30,935 bases of DNA from contig CAVYEW010000016.1 of assembly GCA_963767645.1 (NCBI GenBank), positions 1 through 30,935 on the forward strand, written 5' to 3'. Source of the stretch: DATFDN01 sp963767645. Its GTDB lineage: Bacteria > Pseudomonadota > Alphaproteobacteria > Acetobacterales > Acetobacteraceae. Below are positions 15,801-26,469 of the stretch, in pieces. A program made the position numbers and the translations under genes. A model generated the notes under the pieces. That model worked only from the letters and a program-made list of their open reading frames with translations. It did not search any database and was not told where the DNA came from. The number at the start of each line of letters is the position of its first letter. The stretch's first letter is position 1.

Positions 15801-17031
15801 ATGGCAAAGCGGTCCGCTTCCGTCGGCTTCATCCTCGCCACGCTCGCGACCGACGCGCTGGGTTTCGGCATCGTCGTGCCGATCGTGCCCGACCTGGTCC
15901 AGCACCTGTCGCATGAGGGGGCGTCCGGCGCTTCGATCTGGGTGGGGGCGCTGCTGGCCGTGTTTTCCGTGACCCAGTTCGTGGCGGCGCCGATCCTAGG
16001 CGGGCTGAGCGACCGGTTCGGGCGTCGCCCGGTCCTGCTGATCTCGCTGTCGGGCATTTGCGCGAACTACCTGATGCTCGCCTGGGCGCCGAGCCTGGCC
16101 TGGCTGTTCGTCGGCCGGCTGATCGCCGGGGCGACGGCGGCGAACGTCTCGGCCGCGACGGCCTACATCGCCGACGTGACGCCGCCGCAGCGCCGGGCGC
16201 AGCGCTTCGGGCTGGTGGGTGCGATGTTCGGCCTGGGCTTCGTGCTCGGTCCGGCATTGGGCGGGGTGCTGGGCGCGTACGGGTTGCGGCTGCCCTTCCT
16301 GGCGGCGGCGGGCCTGGCGTTCTGCAACGTGCTCTATGGCGTTCTTGTGCTGCCCGAGAGCCTCTCGCATGAGCGCCGCCGCGCCTTCGACTGGCGGCGG
16401 GCCAATCCAGTCGGCTCGCTGGCGGTGATCCTGAGCGATCGCGCGTTTCTGCGTCTGGGTCTCGCCTGGTGCTGCGCCTGGTTTGCGCTGGGCGCACTGC
16501 AGAGCAGCTTCGTGCTGTCGAACAATCTGCGCTTCGGCTGGGGCACCCGGCAGAACGGGTTCGCCCTGGCCGCCGTCGGGGTCACGCAGGCGCTGGTCCA
16601 GGGATTGCTGGTGCGCCGCATCGTTCCTGGCCTGGGCGAGCGCCGGGCGGCGCTGACCGGCTATGTGCTTGCCGCCTGCGCCTATGCCGCCTTCGCCTTC
16701 GCCCCGGCGGGCTGGGCGATCTATGTCGGTGTGGTGCTGCAATCCTTCGGCGCTATTGCCGGACCGGCGGTGCAGGCGATGATCTCGGGCCGGGCCGGAC
16801 CGGACCGGCAGGGCGAGACCCAGGGCGCGCTGGCATCGCTGCAAGGGCTGACGGCGATCGTGTCGCCGCTGGCCTCGGGCTGGTTATTCGGGGCCTTCAC
16901 CGGACCCGGAGCGCCGGTGCAGTTCCCCGGCGCTCCGTTCCTAATGTCGGGTACTGACCTACCTGATCGCCTTCGCGGCAATCCGCGGCTTACCGCGCAA
17001 GGTGGTTTTGGTGCGGCCGAGCACGGCGTGA
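15801..17031 (+). CDS. TetA-type MFS efflux transporter, frameshifted near its 3' end
   Basis: This is a major facilitator of the tetracycline/multidrug (TCR/Tet) group that would export drugs by proton antiport. It has 12 predicted membrane segments, the motif GGLSDRFGRRPVLLISL between segments 2 and 3, LGFGIVVPIVPDL in segment 1 and GLVGAMFGLGFVLGPALGG in segment 5. The frame from 15801 is intact to the GGG at 16949-16951. With one G fewer there, it would continue as VLTYLIAFAAIRGLPRKVV and on to a TGA at 17029-17031, giving a normal 409-residue protein with its last membrane helix. As given, the literal frame instead runs to 17234 through palindromic repeats. A sequencing error or a real recent mutation are both possible. 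GAGG precedes the ATG. Confidence 0.85.
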
Positions 17032-17052
17032 GCGGCAACAGTCCTAAGAAGG

Positions 17053-17197
17053 CTCCCCCTCCCCTTGTGGGAGGGGGTTGGGGGAGGGGTCGCCGGCGGT
17101 GGCACGAACGGCTGATGGGTGGTTTGAGCGCCATCGTACAGGAGGCATTTCGTCTCGACCCCTCCCCCCGGCCCCCTCCCACAAGGGGAGGGGGAGG
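17053..17197. repeat. Inverted pair of GC-rich palindromic repeats (efflux/cysK gap)
   Basis: Units at 17053-17092 (core CTCCCCTTGTGGGAGGGGG) and 17156-17197 (core CCCTCCCACAAGGGGAGGG) are almost perfect reverse complements around a spacer of about 63 bases, flanked by CGACCCCTCC-type ends. They lie between the convergent efflux and cysteine synthase genes; the cysK stop begins three bases after the second unit. This is the same family as 9085-9170. Confidence 0.8.
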
Positions 17198-17200
17198 CTG

Positions 17201-18178
17201 TTACAACCCCTCGAACAGCGGCGTGCTGAGATAGCGCTCGGCGAAGGAGGGAATGATGGTCACGATGCGCTTGCCGGCCATCTCCGGACGGCGCGCGATC
17301 TTCAGCGTTCCCGCGAGTGCCGAGCCCGACGAGATGCCGCCGGGGATGCCCTCGGTGCGCGCCAGGCGCTTGGCCTGCTCGAAGCTCTCCTCGTTGCTGA
17401 CCTGCACGACCTCGTCGATCAGGTCGGTCCGGAGAACCTTCGGCACGAAGCCGGCGCCGAGGCCTTGCAGCGGGTGCGGGCCGGGTTTGCCGCCCGAGAG
17501 GACCGGGCTCGCCGCGGGCTCCAGCGCAATCATGCGCAGTCCGGGTCGGCGCGGCTTCAACACCTCGGCGCAGCCGGTGAGCGTGCCGCCGGTGCCGATG
17601 CCCGACACGATCACGTCCACCTCGCCATGCGTATCGTGCCAGATTTCCTCGGCGGTGGTGCGGCGGTGGATCTCGGGGTTCGCCGGGTTGCCGAACTGGT
17701 CGGCCAGCACCGCGTCTGGGATGCTCGCCAGCCGCTCGTTGGCGCGGGCGATGGCGCCGTTCATGCCCTTCTCGCGCGGCGTAAGGTCGATCTCCGCGCC
17801 CAGGTAGCGCAGCATCTTCTGCCGCTCGATCGAGACGCTCTCGGGCATGGTGAGGATCAGCCGATAGCCGCGCGCGGCGCAGACGAAAGCCAGGCCGATA
17901 CCGGTGTTGCCCGACGTCGCCTCGACCACGGTGCCGCCCGGCTTCAGCTTGCCCGTGCGCTCCAGGTCCAGGATCATGCTGACGCCGATCCGGTCCTTGA
18001 CGCTGGCAATCGGATTGAAGAATTCGAGCTTGAGGCAAATGTCGGCGCTGATGCCTTCCTCGGCGCAGATGCGCGGAATGCGGACCAGCGGCGTGTTGCC
18101 GATCGTCTCGGCGATGCTGTCGTAGATGCGTCCGCGCAGCGGACGGTCGAACTCCAGCGGCTTCGGCGTTTCGGGCAT
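17201..18178 (-). CDS. cysK: Cysteine synthase A (O-acetylserine sulfhydrylase)
   Basis: This PLP enzyme makes cysteine from O-acetylserine and sulfide. Motifs are IGNTPLVRI, KLEFFNPIASVKDRIG with the PLP lysine, EATSGNTGIGLAFVCAARG for substrate binding, GIGTGGTLTGCAEVLK for phosphate binding, and EGIPGGISSGSAL near the C-terminus. At 325 residues the length is typical. The start is ATG 18178, six bases after a GGGGGGA ribosome site; an upstream TTG would add only four residues. The gene ends right beside a palindromic repeat and lies 68 bases downstream of the hybrid kinase on the same strand. Functionally it complements metX in sulfur amino-acid synthesis, though the two are not an operon. 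Confidence 0.95.
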   Translation of the reverse strand: MPETPKPLEFDRPLRGRIYDSIAETIGNTPLVRIPRICAEEGISADICLKLEFFNPIASVKDRIGVSMILDLERTGKLKPGGTVVEATSGNTGIGLAFVCAARGYRLILTMPESVSIERQKMLRYLGAEIDLTPREKGMNGAIARANERLASIPDAVLADQFGNPANPEIHRRTTAEEIWHDTHGEVDVIVSGIGTGGTLTGCAEVLKPRRPGLRMIALEPAASPVLSGGKPGPHPLQGLGAGFVPKVLRTDLIDEVVQVSNEESFEQAKRLARTEGIPGGISSGSALAGTLKIARRPEMAGKRIVTIIPSFAERYLSTPLFEGL

Positions 18179-18246
18179 CTGTCCCCCCAATCATGCGAAT
18201 GAAAAAGACATGCGCCGGCGATCCCGCACCCGCAACCCCGTCCGTG

Positions 18247-21231
<2,985 letters not shown>

Positions 21232-21329
21232 GTGGTTGCACCCAAGCGCCCGAAGCGTGCTCACCTTATCGCTGGGCAATGAGGAAGGTTCATCGAATGG
21301 CGCGATGCCCGTTGCTGCTACTTACCGGT

Positions 21330-22397
21330 TCAGCCATCCGAGAGTGCGGCAAGCCGCGGCAGCACGCGCTCGCCGTACAGCCGCATGGACGCCGCCGCCT
21401 CGGCCAAGGGGATGTCGTTGAAGTTCACCTGCAGGGAGGCGATCTCGAAGCCGCCCACCTGGCGCGCGTAGGTGGAAGCGGTATCGAGGATGCGCTCGGG
21501 CGTGCCCACCCAGGCGGCGCATTTCTCCACCTGCGTCTCGAACGTCTCTGCCGCCAAGCCAGCGATCACCTTGTCGTAGCCCGGATAGTCGGCCGAAGCG
21601 GCGGTGGCGATCCAGTCGCTGGCGGCGTCCACGAGCGAGTGCAGATAGCGGTTCAGCGGCGCGCGGGCGATCCGCTCGGCCTCACGCTGGTCGGGATGGC
21701 AGAGCATATGGAAGGCCAGCATCACCGTGCCCGGACCCGGATGGCCGGCGCGGGCGCGAGCCTCGCGGTAGGCGCCGAGCAACTCCGCCATCGCTCCGCC
21801 CGCCATCGGAATCCCCATCACGCCATAGCCGGCCGCCCCGGCGCGCTCGAAGGATTCCCGAGTTGCCAGCGCTGCGACGTAGAAGGGCGGGTGCGGGCGC
21901 TGCGTCGGGCGGGGTAGGGACGTGACGTTGCGGAAGCTGTGGAAGCGGCCCGAAGCGGTAACGTTCTCCTCCTCCAGCAGACGGCGCACCTGCTCCACGC
22001 CTTCGTCGAACCGGGCGCGGCTGTCGTCGAGTCGGACGCCGAACCGGGCAAACTCGTGGGGCAGGAAGGCGCGGGCGAAGCCGACATCGAGTCTTTCCTT
22101 GCAAAGCGCATCCGCCATCGCGACCTCGGCGGCGAGCTTCAGCGGGTTGTTGAACGCCGGCAGCACCGCTCCCGTGACCAGCCGGGCGCGACGGGTGCGC
22201 TGCGCCGCGGCGGCGAGGAACAGGAGCGGGTTGGGGCTGTAGCCTCCGTAGGGATGGAAATAGTGCTCGACCGTGCGGACATGGCTGTAACCGTACTGGT
22301 CGCACAGATCGACCAGCCGTAACGCCTCTTGCCAGTAGTCGCGGGCCGATTTCTCGGCGGGACCGATATCGGGGAAGAACTGGATCCCGGTTTTCAT
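21330..22397 (-). CDS. LLM class flavin-dependent oxidoreductase (luciferase-like), second in cluster
   Basis: This is a 355-residue TIM-barrel protein of the bacterial luciferase-like family, expected to use reduced FMN/F420-type flavin. Features are MKTGIQFFPDIGP at the start, HVRTVEHYFHPYGGYSPNPL, ARLVTGAVLPAFNNPLKLAAEVA (flavin-contacting strand), RLDVGFARAFLPHEFARFGV, and GYGVMGIPMAGGAM near the middle. The start is ATG 22397; the longer frame upstream runs through a palindrome and the neighbouring gene. It lies 74 bases downstream of a second luciferase-like gene and shares direction with an alpha/beta-hydrolase-fold gene, suggesting one catabolic unit. The substrate is not deducible. 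Confidence 0.9.
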   Translation of the reverse strand: MKTGIQFFPDIGPAEKSARDYWQEALRLVDLCDQYGYSHVRTVEHYFHPYGGYSPNPLLFLAAAAQRTRRARLVTGAVLPAFNNPLKLAAEVAMADALCKERLDVGFARAFLPHEFARFGVRLDDSRARFDEGVEQVRRLLEEENVTASGRFHSFRNVTSLPRPTQRPHPPFYVAALATRESFERAGAAGYGVMGIPMAGGAMAELLGAYREARARAGHPGPGTVMLAFHMLCHPDQREAERIARAPLNRYLHSLVDAASDWIATAASADYPGYDKVIAGLAAETFETQVEKCAAWVGTPERILDTASTYARQVGGFEIASLQVNFNDIPLAEAAASMRLYGERVLPRLAALSDG

Positions 22398-22429
22398 AAC
22401 CGCGGCCCTGGCACCGAATGATTGTTCTT

Positions 22430-22460
22430 CGTCATGCCCGTGCCAAGCACGGGCATGACG
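22430..22460. repeat. Perfect 13-base-arm palindrome, CGTCATGCCCG family, copy 2
   Basis: CGTCATGCCCGTG (22430-22442) and CACGGGCATGACG (22448-22460) form a perfect 13-base stem with a five-base loop, 11 bases after the stop of the upstream luciferase-like gene. It may stabilise or attenuate the transcript between the two oxidoreductase genes; there is no T run for a classical terminator. It is related to 5140-5200. Confidence 0.75.
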
Positions 22461-22471
22461 TGTACTTGCGC

Positions 22472-23713
22472 CTATTCCGCCGCGGCCGCCCTCGCCCGGA
22501 GATCCTTCGAGTACTCGATGCTGACCGGCGCGTCGGCCTCGAAGGGCGAGCGCAGGCCGAGTTTTTTGCCATGCTCGCGGACCGCCGGCATCACCTCCTG
22601 GCACAGCAGGCGGATGCAGGTGCGGGTGTCCTCAGGGCTCACCTTGCCGTCATTGGCCCAGACCCCCATGATCCCCGGCCGCGTCTGCTCGATCAGCGTC
22701 TTCAGCCGCTCGATCACCGTCTTCGGCGTGCCGGCGATGATCATGGTGTCGGCGACCTGCTGCTCGAAGGTCGGGCTGCCGCGCGGGTTCACCGCCCGGC
22801 CGACCGCGAATTCCACGAAGCCGCGCCGGCCGGAGGGCGAGAAGTAGCCGGACGGGTTGGCCCAGACGGGATGGGCAAGTCCAGTGAACTCGCCCTGCAT
22901 CCACATGAACTGGCGCGCGTTCTCGAGCGCCTTCTCCTCGGTCTCCTGGACGTGGACGCGGATCAGATAGCCGAAATTCTCCGGGCCCGCCTCGTAGCCC
23001 ACCTCGCGCGCCTGCTGCGCGTAGATGTTCCAGATGTTCTTGGTGGCCTCGATGGCGGTGTTGAGCGCGACGTACGGATAACGGTGGCGGGCCGCCCAAA
23101 GGATCGTTTCCTTCGATAGCACGCCGGGAATCCAGACGCGCGGATAGGGCTTCTGCAACGGCACCGCCCAGGGATTGACCACACGGTGCTGGTAGTGCGT
23201 GCCCTCCCAGCGGAACGGGCCGGGCTGGGTCCAGGTCTTGACGATAAGGTCGTGCGCCTCCTCGAACCGCTCACGGTTGTAGGCGGGGTTCACTCCGGAG
23301 GCGAGCTGCTCCTGCCCGCCGCCGCGCACGAACCCGGAGACCAGCCGCCCTTTGCTGATCATGTCGATCATGGCGAGCTCTTCGGCCAGGCGGATCGGAT
23401 TTTCTGCTAAAGGCAATGGGTTGCCGAGCAGAACGATCTTCACCTTCTTGGTCACGGCGGCCAGGATCGAAGCGAAGATGTTGGCCTTGGCCTGCATGCA
23501 GAACGGCGCGTTATGGTGCTCGTTCAGCATGATGCCGTCGGCGCCGCACTCGTCGGCGTAGATGTAGTCCTCAAGATACTGATTGTACAGCCGACTGCCC
23601 GCCACCGGGTCGTAATTCCGGTTGGAGAAGGTCAGCGCCGTGGCGCCGTATCGACGGCCCTCGTCCGCGTCGTAGGCGGACATCGGCTGCTCGGTGAAAT
23701 ACATCAGGTGCAT
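22472..23713 (-). CDS. LLM class flavin-dependent oxidoreductase (luciferase-like), first in cluster
   Basis: This is a 413-residue luciferase-family monooxygenase-like protein. Typical segments are LMYFTEQPMSAY at the N-terminus, ADECGADGIMLNEHHNAPFCM (barrel strand 2), VKIVLLGNPLPLAENPIRLAEELAMID, KGRLVSGFVRGGGQEQLASG and RFEEAHDLIVKTWTQPGPF, followed by GTPKTVIERLKTLIEQ, characteristic of the C-terminal part of the family. It presumably oxidises an organic substrate with reduced flavin and O2; a separate flavin reductase would be needed and none is nearby. GGGAG lies upstream of ATG 23713. It starts 21 bases after the alpha/beta-hydrolase gene, so the two are probably co-transcribed. Confidence 0.92.
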   Translation of the reverse strand: MHLMYFTEQPMSAYDADEGRRYGATALTFSNRNYDPVAGSRLYNQYLEDYIYADECGADGIMLNEHHNAPFCMQAKANIFASILAAVTKKVKIVLLGNPLPLAENPIRLAEELAMIDMISKGRLVSGFVRGGGQEQLASGVNPAYNRERFEEAHDLIVKTWTQPGPFRWEGTHYQHRVVNPWAVPLQKPYPRVWIPGVLSKETILWAARHRYPYVALNTAIEATKNIWNIYAQQAREVGYEAGPENFGYLIRVHVQETEEKALENARQFMWMQGEFTGLAHPVWANPSGYFSPSGRRGFVEFAVGRAVNPRGSPTFEQQVADTMIIAGTPKTVIERLKTLIEQTRPGIMGVWANDGKVSPEDTRTCIRLLCQEVMPAVREHGKKLGLRSPFEADAPVSIEYSKDLRARAAAAE

Positions 23714-23734
23714 GGGATGCTCCCTCGGGTTCGG

Positions 23735-24520
23735 TCAGTCGGCGGTGGCGAATTCCGCGACCAGGCGGGCCAGCGCCTCCGGCTTTTCCATGTCGACGAA
23801 GTGCCCGCATCCGGAGATGACCTCCAGCCGGGCGCCGGGCAGAGCGCGCTGGTAGGCATCGCCGGCGCTGCGGGGAACAATCTTGTCGTCGTCGCCCCAC
23901 ACTATCAGCGACCGTGCCCGCACGCCCCCCAGCAGATGCGGGAGGGTCTGGCTGTACATGTAGGGCTTCCAAGCGATGCGGAAGCACATCTCCCGCGCGA
24001 TGTCCCACGCCTCGAGCTGGTCGGTGCTGACCTCCCCGAAAACCTGGCGGAAGTTCTCCTGGTCGTGGAAGCCCGCCTGCGGATAGGCGATGTAGGAGAT
24101 GATCGCCTGATCCAGGATATCGCCCTCCGGCGGCTTGATGCCCATAGGCGCGACCAGGATCAGCCGGCGGAAATCCCGCGGCGCCAAGCTGGCCATCTCG
24201 GCCGCGATCCAGCCGCCGAAGCCGAGGCCGAGAAGCGACACATTCGTCGTGCCGAGATCGGCGAGCAGCCATTGATGGATCGCGGCGAGGTCGCGGACGT
24301 TGCGCATCCAGGCCGGCCGCTCCGACCGGCCCCAGCCAGGATGGTGCGGCACCAGCACGGTGAACCGCTCGGCCAGCCTGTCGTAGAAGGGCAGACGGTC
24401 CGGCGTGCCGATGTCGTGGTGCAGGACGAGCAGCGCCGGTCCGCTGCCGGCGCGGGAAAGGTGCATCTTGACGCCCGCCAGATTGACGGTCGTGTCCGCC
24501 CAGGCCACGTTTGACGTCAT
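23735..24520 (-). CDS. Alpha/beta-hydrolase-fold protein lacking the nucleophile serine
   Basis: This 261-residue protein has the alpha/beta-hydrolase core: LLVLHHDIGTPDR (oxyanion region), VLVPHHPGWGRSERP, the elbow LLGLGFGGWIAAEM, the acid strand LIVWGDDDKIVP and the histidine loop ISGCGHFVDMEKP. At the elbow the usual G-x-Ser-x-G reads G-L-Gly-F-G, so the nucleophile is glycine, while the acid and histidine seem kept. It may therefore be a non-hydrolytic family member (lyase, cofactor-free oxygenase-like or binding protein) rather than an esterase. ATG 24520 follows a strong GGGAGGGG. It heads the minus-strand cluster with two flavin oxidoreductases and diverges from the DedA operon. Confidence 0.88.
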   Translation of the reverse strand: MTSNVAWADTTVNLAGVKMHLSRAGSGPALLVLHHDIGTPDRLPFYDRLAERFTVLVPHHPGWGRSERPAWMRNVRDLAAIHQWLLADLGTTNVSLLGLGFGGWIAAEMASLAPRDFRRLILVAPMGIKPPEGDILDQAIISYIAYPQAGFHDQENFRQVFGEVSTDQLEAWDIAREMCFRIAWKPYMYSQTLPHLLGGVRARSLIVWGDDDKIVPRSAGDAYQRALPGARLEVISGCGHFVDMEKPEALARLVAEFATAD

Positions 24521-24608
24521 CGCGCCCCTCCCTCTTCATCTCCGGAGAGGATACCTGCCGGTAGCCGTGCTTGTCCAACCGGCGTCCATCGCAGGGAACT
24601 GTTCGGCG

Positions 24609-24662
24609 GAGATAAGGTTTCACGCAGCGGTGATATGGACGCGCAGGCACGCTCCTTATCTC
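24609..24662. repeat. Nine-base inverted repeat upstream of the DedA operon
   Basis: GAGATAAGG (24609-24617) and CCTTATCTC (24654-24662) are perfect reverse complements 36 bases apart, in the 190-base gap between the divergent hydrolase and DedA-family genes. They could be paired operator half-sites or the base of a leader hairpin about 50 bases before the DedA start. No strong promoter was identified in the gap. Confidence 0.45.
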
Positions 24663-24710
24663 TCGCGAGCCGTAGGGGACGCGGCGGTTCGAGATTCAGA
24701 GGGTGATGGC

Positions 24711-25325
24711 TTGTCGGTCTCGGATTTGTTCGCGTTCGCCCAGCACCATCCGGCCCTCCAGGTGTTCGTCATCATCTTTGCGACCTTCATTCTGGAGGAT
24801 GCCGCCACCGTGCTTGCCGGGATGCAGGCTGCCGACGGCAGCCTGTCGGTCGCGCTTGCGCTCGGCTCGCTCTATGTCGGGATCGTCCTTGGCGATCTCG
24901 GCCTCTATGGGCTCGGCCGGCTCGCCGCTCTGGTCCCGCTGGTGCGCCGGCTGCTGCCGCTGCAGCGCACCGAGGCGGTGCGCGCCTGGCTGCAAGGACG
25001 GGTGTTCCGCGTCGTGCTGGTCAGCCGCTTCCTGCCCGGCGTGCGGCTGCCGACCTACACCACCTGCGGCTATCTGCGCGCCAGCCTGCGCCAATTCGCG
25101 CTGGCGACGATGATTGCGACGCTGTTCTGGACCTCCGGCCTGTTCGCCCTATCGATGCGCGCGGGCTCGTTTTTGCTGGCGCATTTCGGGGTCTGGCGTT
25201 GGGCAGGTGCGGCAGGGCTGGTCGTCTTCATGGTCCTAGCCGGCCGCCTCGCCAGGCTGTTGAGCCGCAGGAACGAGCAGCGGACCCGGCGCGACCGGCA
25301 GCTTGAGGACGCACACCAGCGATGA
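24711..25325 (+). CDS. DedA family (VTT domain) membrane protein
   Basis: This is a 204-residue inner-membrane protein with the DedA/SNARE-associated (VTT) domain. It has an acidic re-entrant region FILEDAATVLAGM, a GDLGLYGLGR segment and the signature SRFLPGVRLPTYTTCGYLR, followed by hydrophobic helices and a basic tail. DedA proteins support envelope integrity, and some are reported to return undecaprenyl phosphate across the membrane. TTG 24711 is proposed as the start because AGAGGG lies just before it and no ATG or GTG is in frame nearby; the frame runs upstream without a plausible start. The stop overlaps the next ATG (ATGA), giving tight coupling to the ATP-grasp gene and then uppP. 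Confidence 0.85.
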   Translation: MSVSDLFAFAQHHPALQVFVIIFATFILEDAATVLAGMQAADGSLSVALALGSLYVGIVLGDLGLYGLGRLAALVPLVRRLLPLQRTEAVRAWLQGRVFRVVLVSRFLPGVRLPTYTTCGYLRASLRQFALATMIATLFWTSGLFALSMRAGSFLLAHFGVWRWAGAAGLVVFMVLAGRLARLLSRRNEQRTRRDRQLEDAHQR

Positions 25326-26422
25326 GCAGCTTCGATGCAGTATTGGCGCAGAGGGGCCGACCGCCCCGGCCGGACCCGCCGGTCTCGTTCTTCGAATTCT
25401 GGCCCGGCTGGCTATTCTACACCCCGGTAGTGCTCCACTGCATCGCCTTGGGGCTGCGACATCGCTCCCCGGTGCTGCTCACCGCGGCCAATCCCCGCAT
25501 CACCTCGGGCGGGCTTTGCGGGGAGTCGAAGACCTCCATCCTTGACCAGGTCGGGGAGCCGGAGCGGCACCTTCTCGCGTCCTATGCCACCTTGACCGTC
25601 ACGGGCACGGCGGACGACCTCGCTGCGGCCGAGCATGCCATGGCCGCAGCCGGGCTTGTCTATCCGATCGTGGCAAAGCCCGATATCGGCTGCAACGGTG
25701 CGGGAGTGCGCCTTGCGCGCGGGCCCGATGCGCTGGCCGCCTATCTCGCCGGCTTCCCGCGAGGCGAGCGCGCGGTATTGCAGGAGTTCATCCCGCTGGA
25801 GAACGAGGCGGGGATCTTCTACGTCCGTCAACCTGACGAGGCGCAGGGTCGGATCACTTCCATCACCTTCAAGGAGACCCCCTTCGTCGTCGGCGACGGC
25901 AGGCGCCGCCTGCGCGAGCTGATCCTGGACGACCCTCGCGCCGGCCGGATCGCGCATCTCTACCTGCCGCGTTTGGCCGAGCGGCTGGAGGAGGTTCCCG
26001 CCCAGGGACAGCGCGTGGCTCTGGTCTTTGTCGGCAACCACTGCAAGGGGGCCATCTTCCGCGACGGCACGAGCCACGCGACCCAGGCACTCACCGCACG
26101 GATCGAACGTTTCGCCCGCGCCATCCCGGAGTTCCATTTCGGGCGGATCGATGTGCGCTTCTCCTCGCTTGCGGCACTCGGACGCGGCGAGGGGTTCCGG
26201 GTCATCGAGGTGAACGGCGCCGGGTCCGAGGCGACGCATGTCTGGGACCCGCGCACCAAGCTGTTGCAGGCCTGGCGCGACCAGTTCCTCCATTACGGCC
26301 TTGCCTATCGGATCGGCGCCGCGAATAGATCCCGCGGCGCGCGTCCGACCGGGCTTCGCGAACTGCTGCGATTGTGGCGGACCCAGCGGCGCCTGATGGC
26401 GGCCTACCCTCCGCACGACTAG
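25322..26422 (+). CDS. ATP-grasp domain protein (D-Ala-D-Ala ligase-like fold)
   Basis: This 366-residue protein opens with a conserved FFEFWPGWLFYTP region and NPRITSGGLCGESK. An ATP-grasp core follows with IVAKPDIGCNGAGVRL (nucleotide-binding lysine and glycine loop), VLQEFIPLENEAGIFYVR, TFKETPFVVGDG and the Mg-binding VIEVNGAGSEATHVWDP near residue 300. ATP-grasp enzymes join a carboxylate to an amine or thiol through an acyl-phosphate; the substrates here are unknown. Sandwiched between DedA and uppP genes with a four-base overlap at its start, it may act on a cell-envelope intermediate. No signal peptide or clear membrane helix is seen, so it is probably cytoplasmic, perhaps membrane-associated. 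Confidence 0.88.
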   Translation: MSSFDAVLAQRGRPPRPDPPVSFFEFWPGWLFYTPVVLHCIALGLRHRSPVLLTAANPRITSGGLCGESKTSILDQVGEPERHLLASYATLTVTGTADDLAAAEHAMAAAGLVYPIVAKPDIGCNGAGVRLARGPDALAAYLAGFPRGERAVLQEFIPLENEAGIFYVRQPDEAQGRITSITFKETPFVVGDGRRRLRELILDDPRAGRIAHLYLPRLAERLEEVPAQGQRVALVFVGNHCKGAIFRDGTSHATQALTARIERFARAIPEFHFGRIDVRFSSLAALGRGEGFRVIEVNGAGSEATHVWDPRTKLLQAWRDQFLHYGLAYRIGAANRSRGARPTGLRELLRLWRTQRRLMAAYPPHD

Positions 26423-26469
26423 CATCATCAAACGATTGCAACGCGCCGCAGTTCGGGCGAGGAACGTCC

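Noticed and set aside
15752..16057. N-terminal extension of the TetR regulator
   Set aside because: The added residues are antisense to the efflux gene, and TetR proteins normally start shortly before the helix-turn-helix.
17032..17234. C-terminal part of the uncorrected efflux frame
   Set aside because: It translates palindromic repeats and the reverse strand of the cysK end; the family-like C-terminus is in the neighbouring frame.
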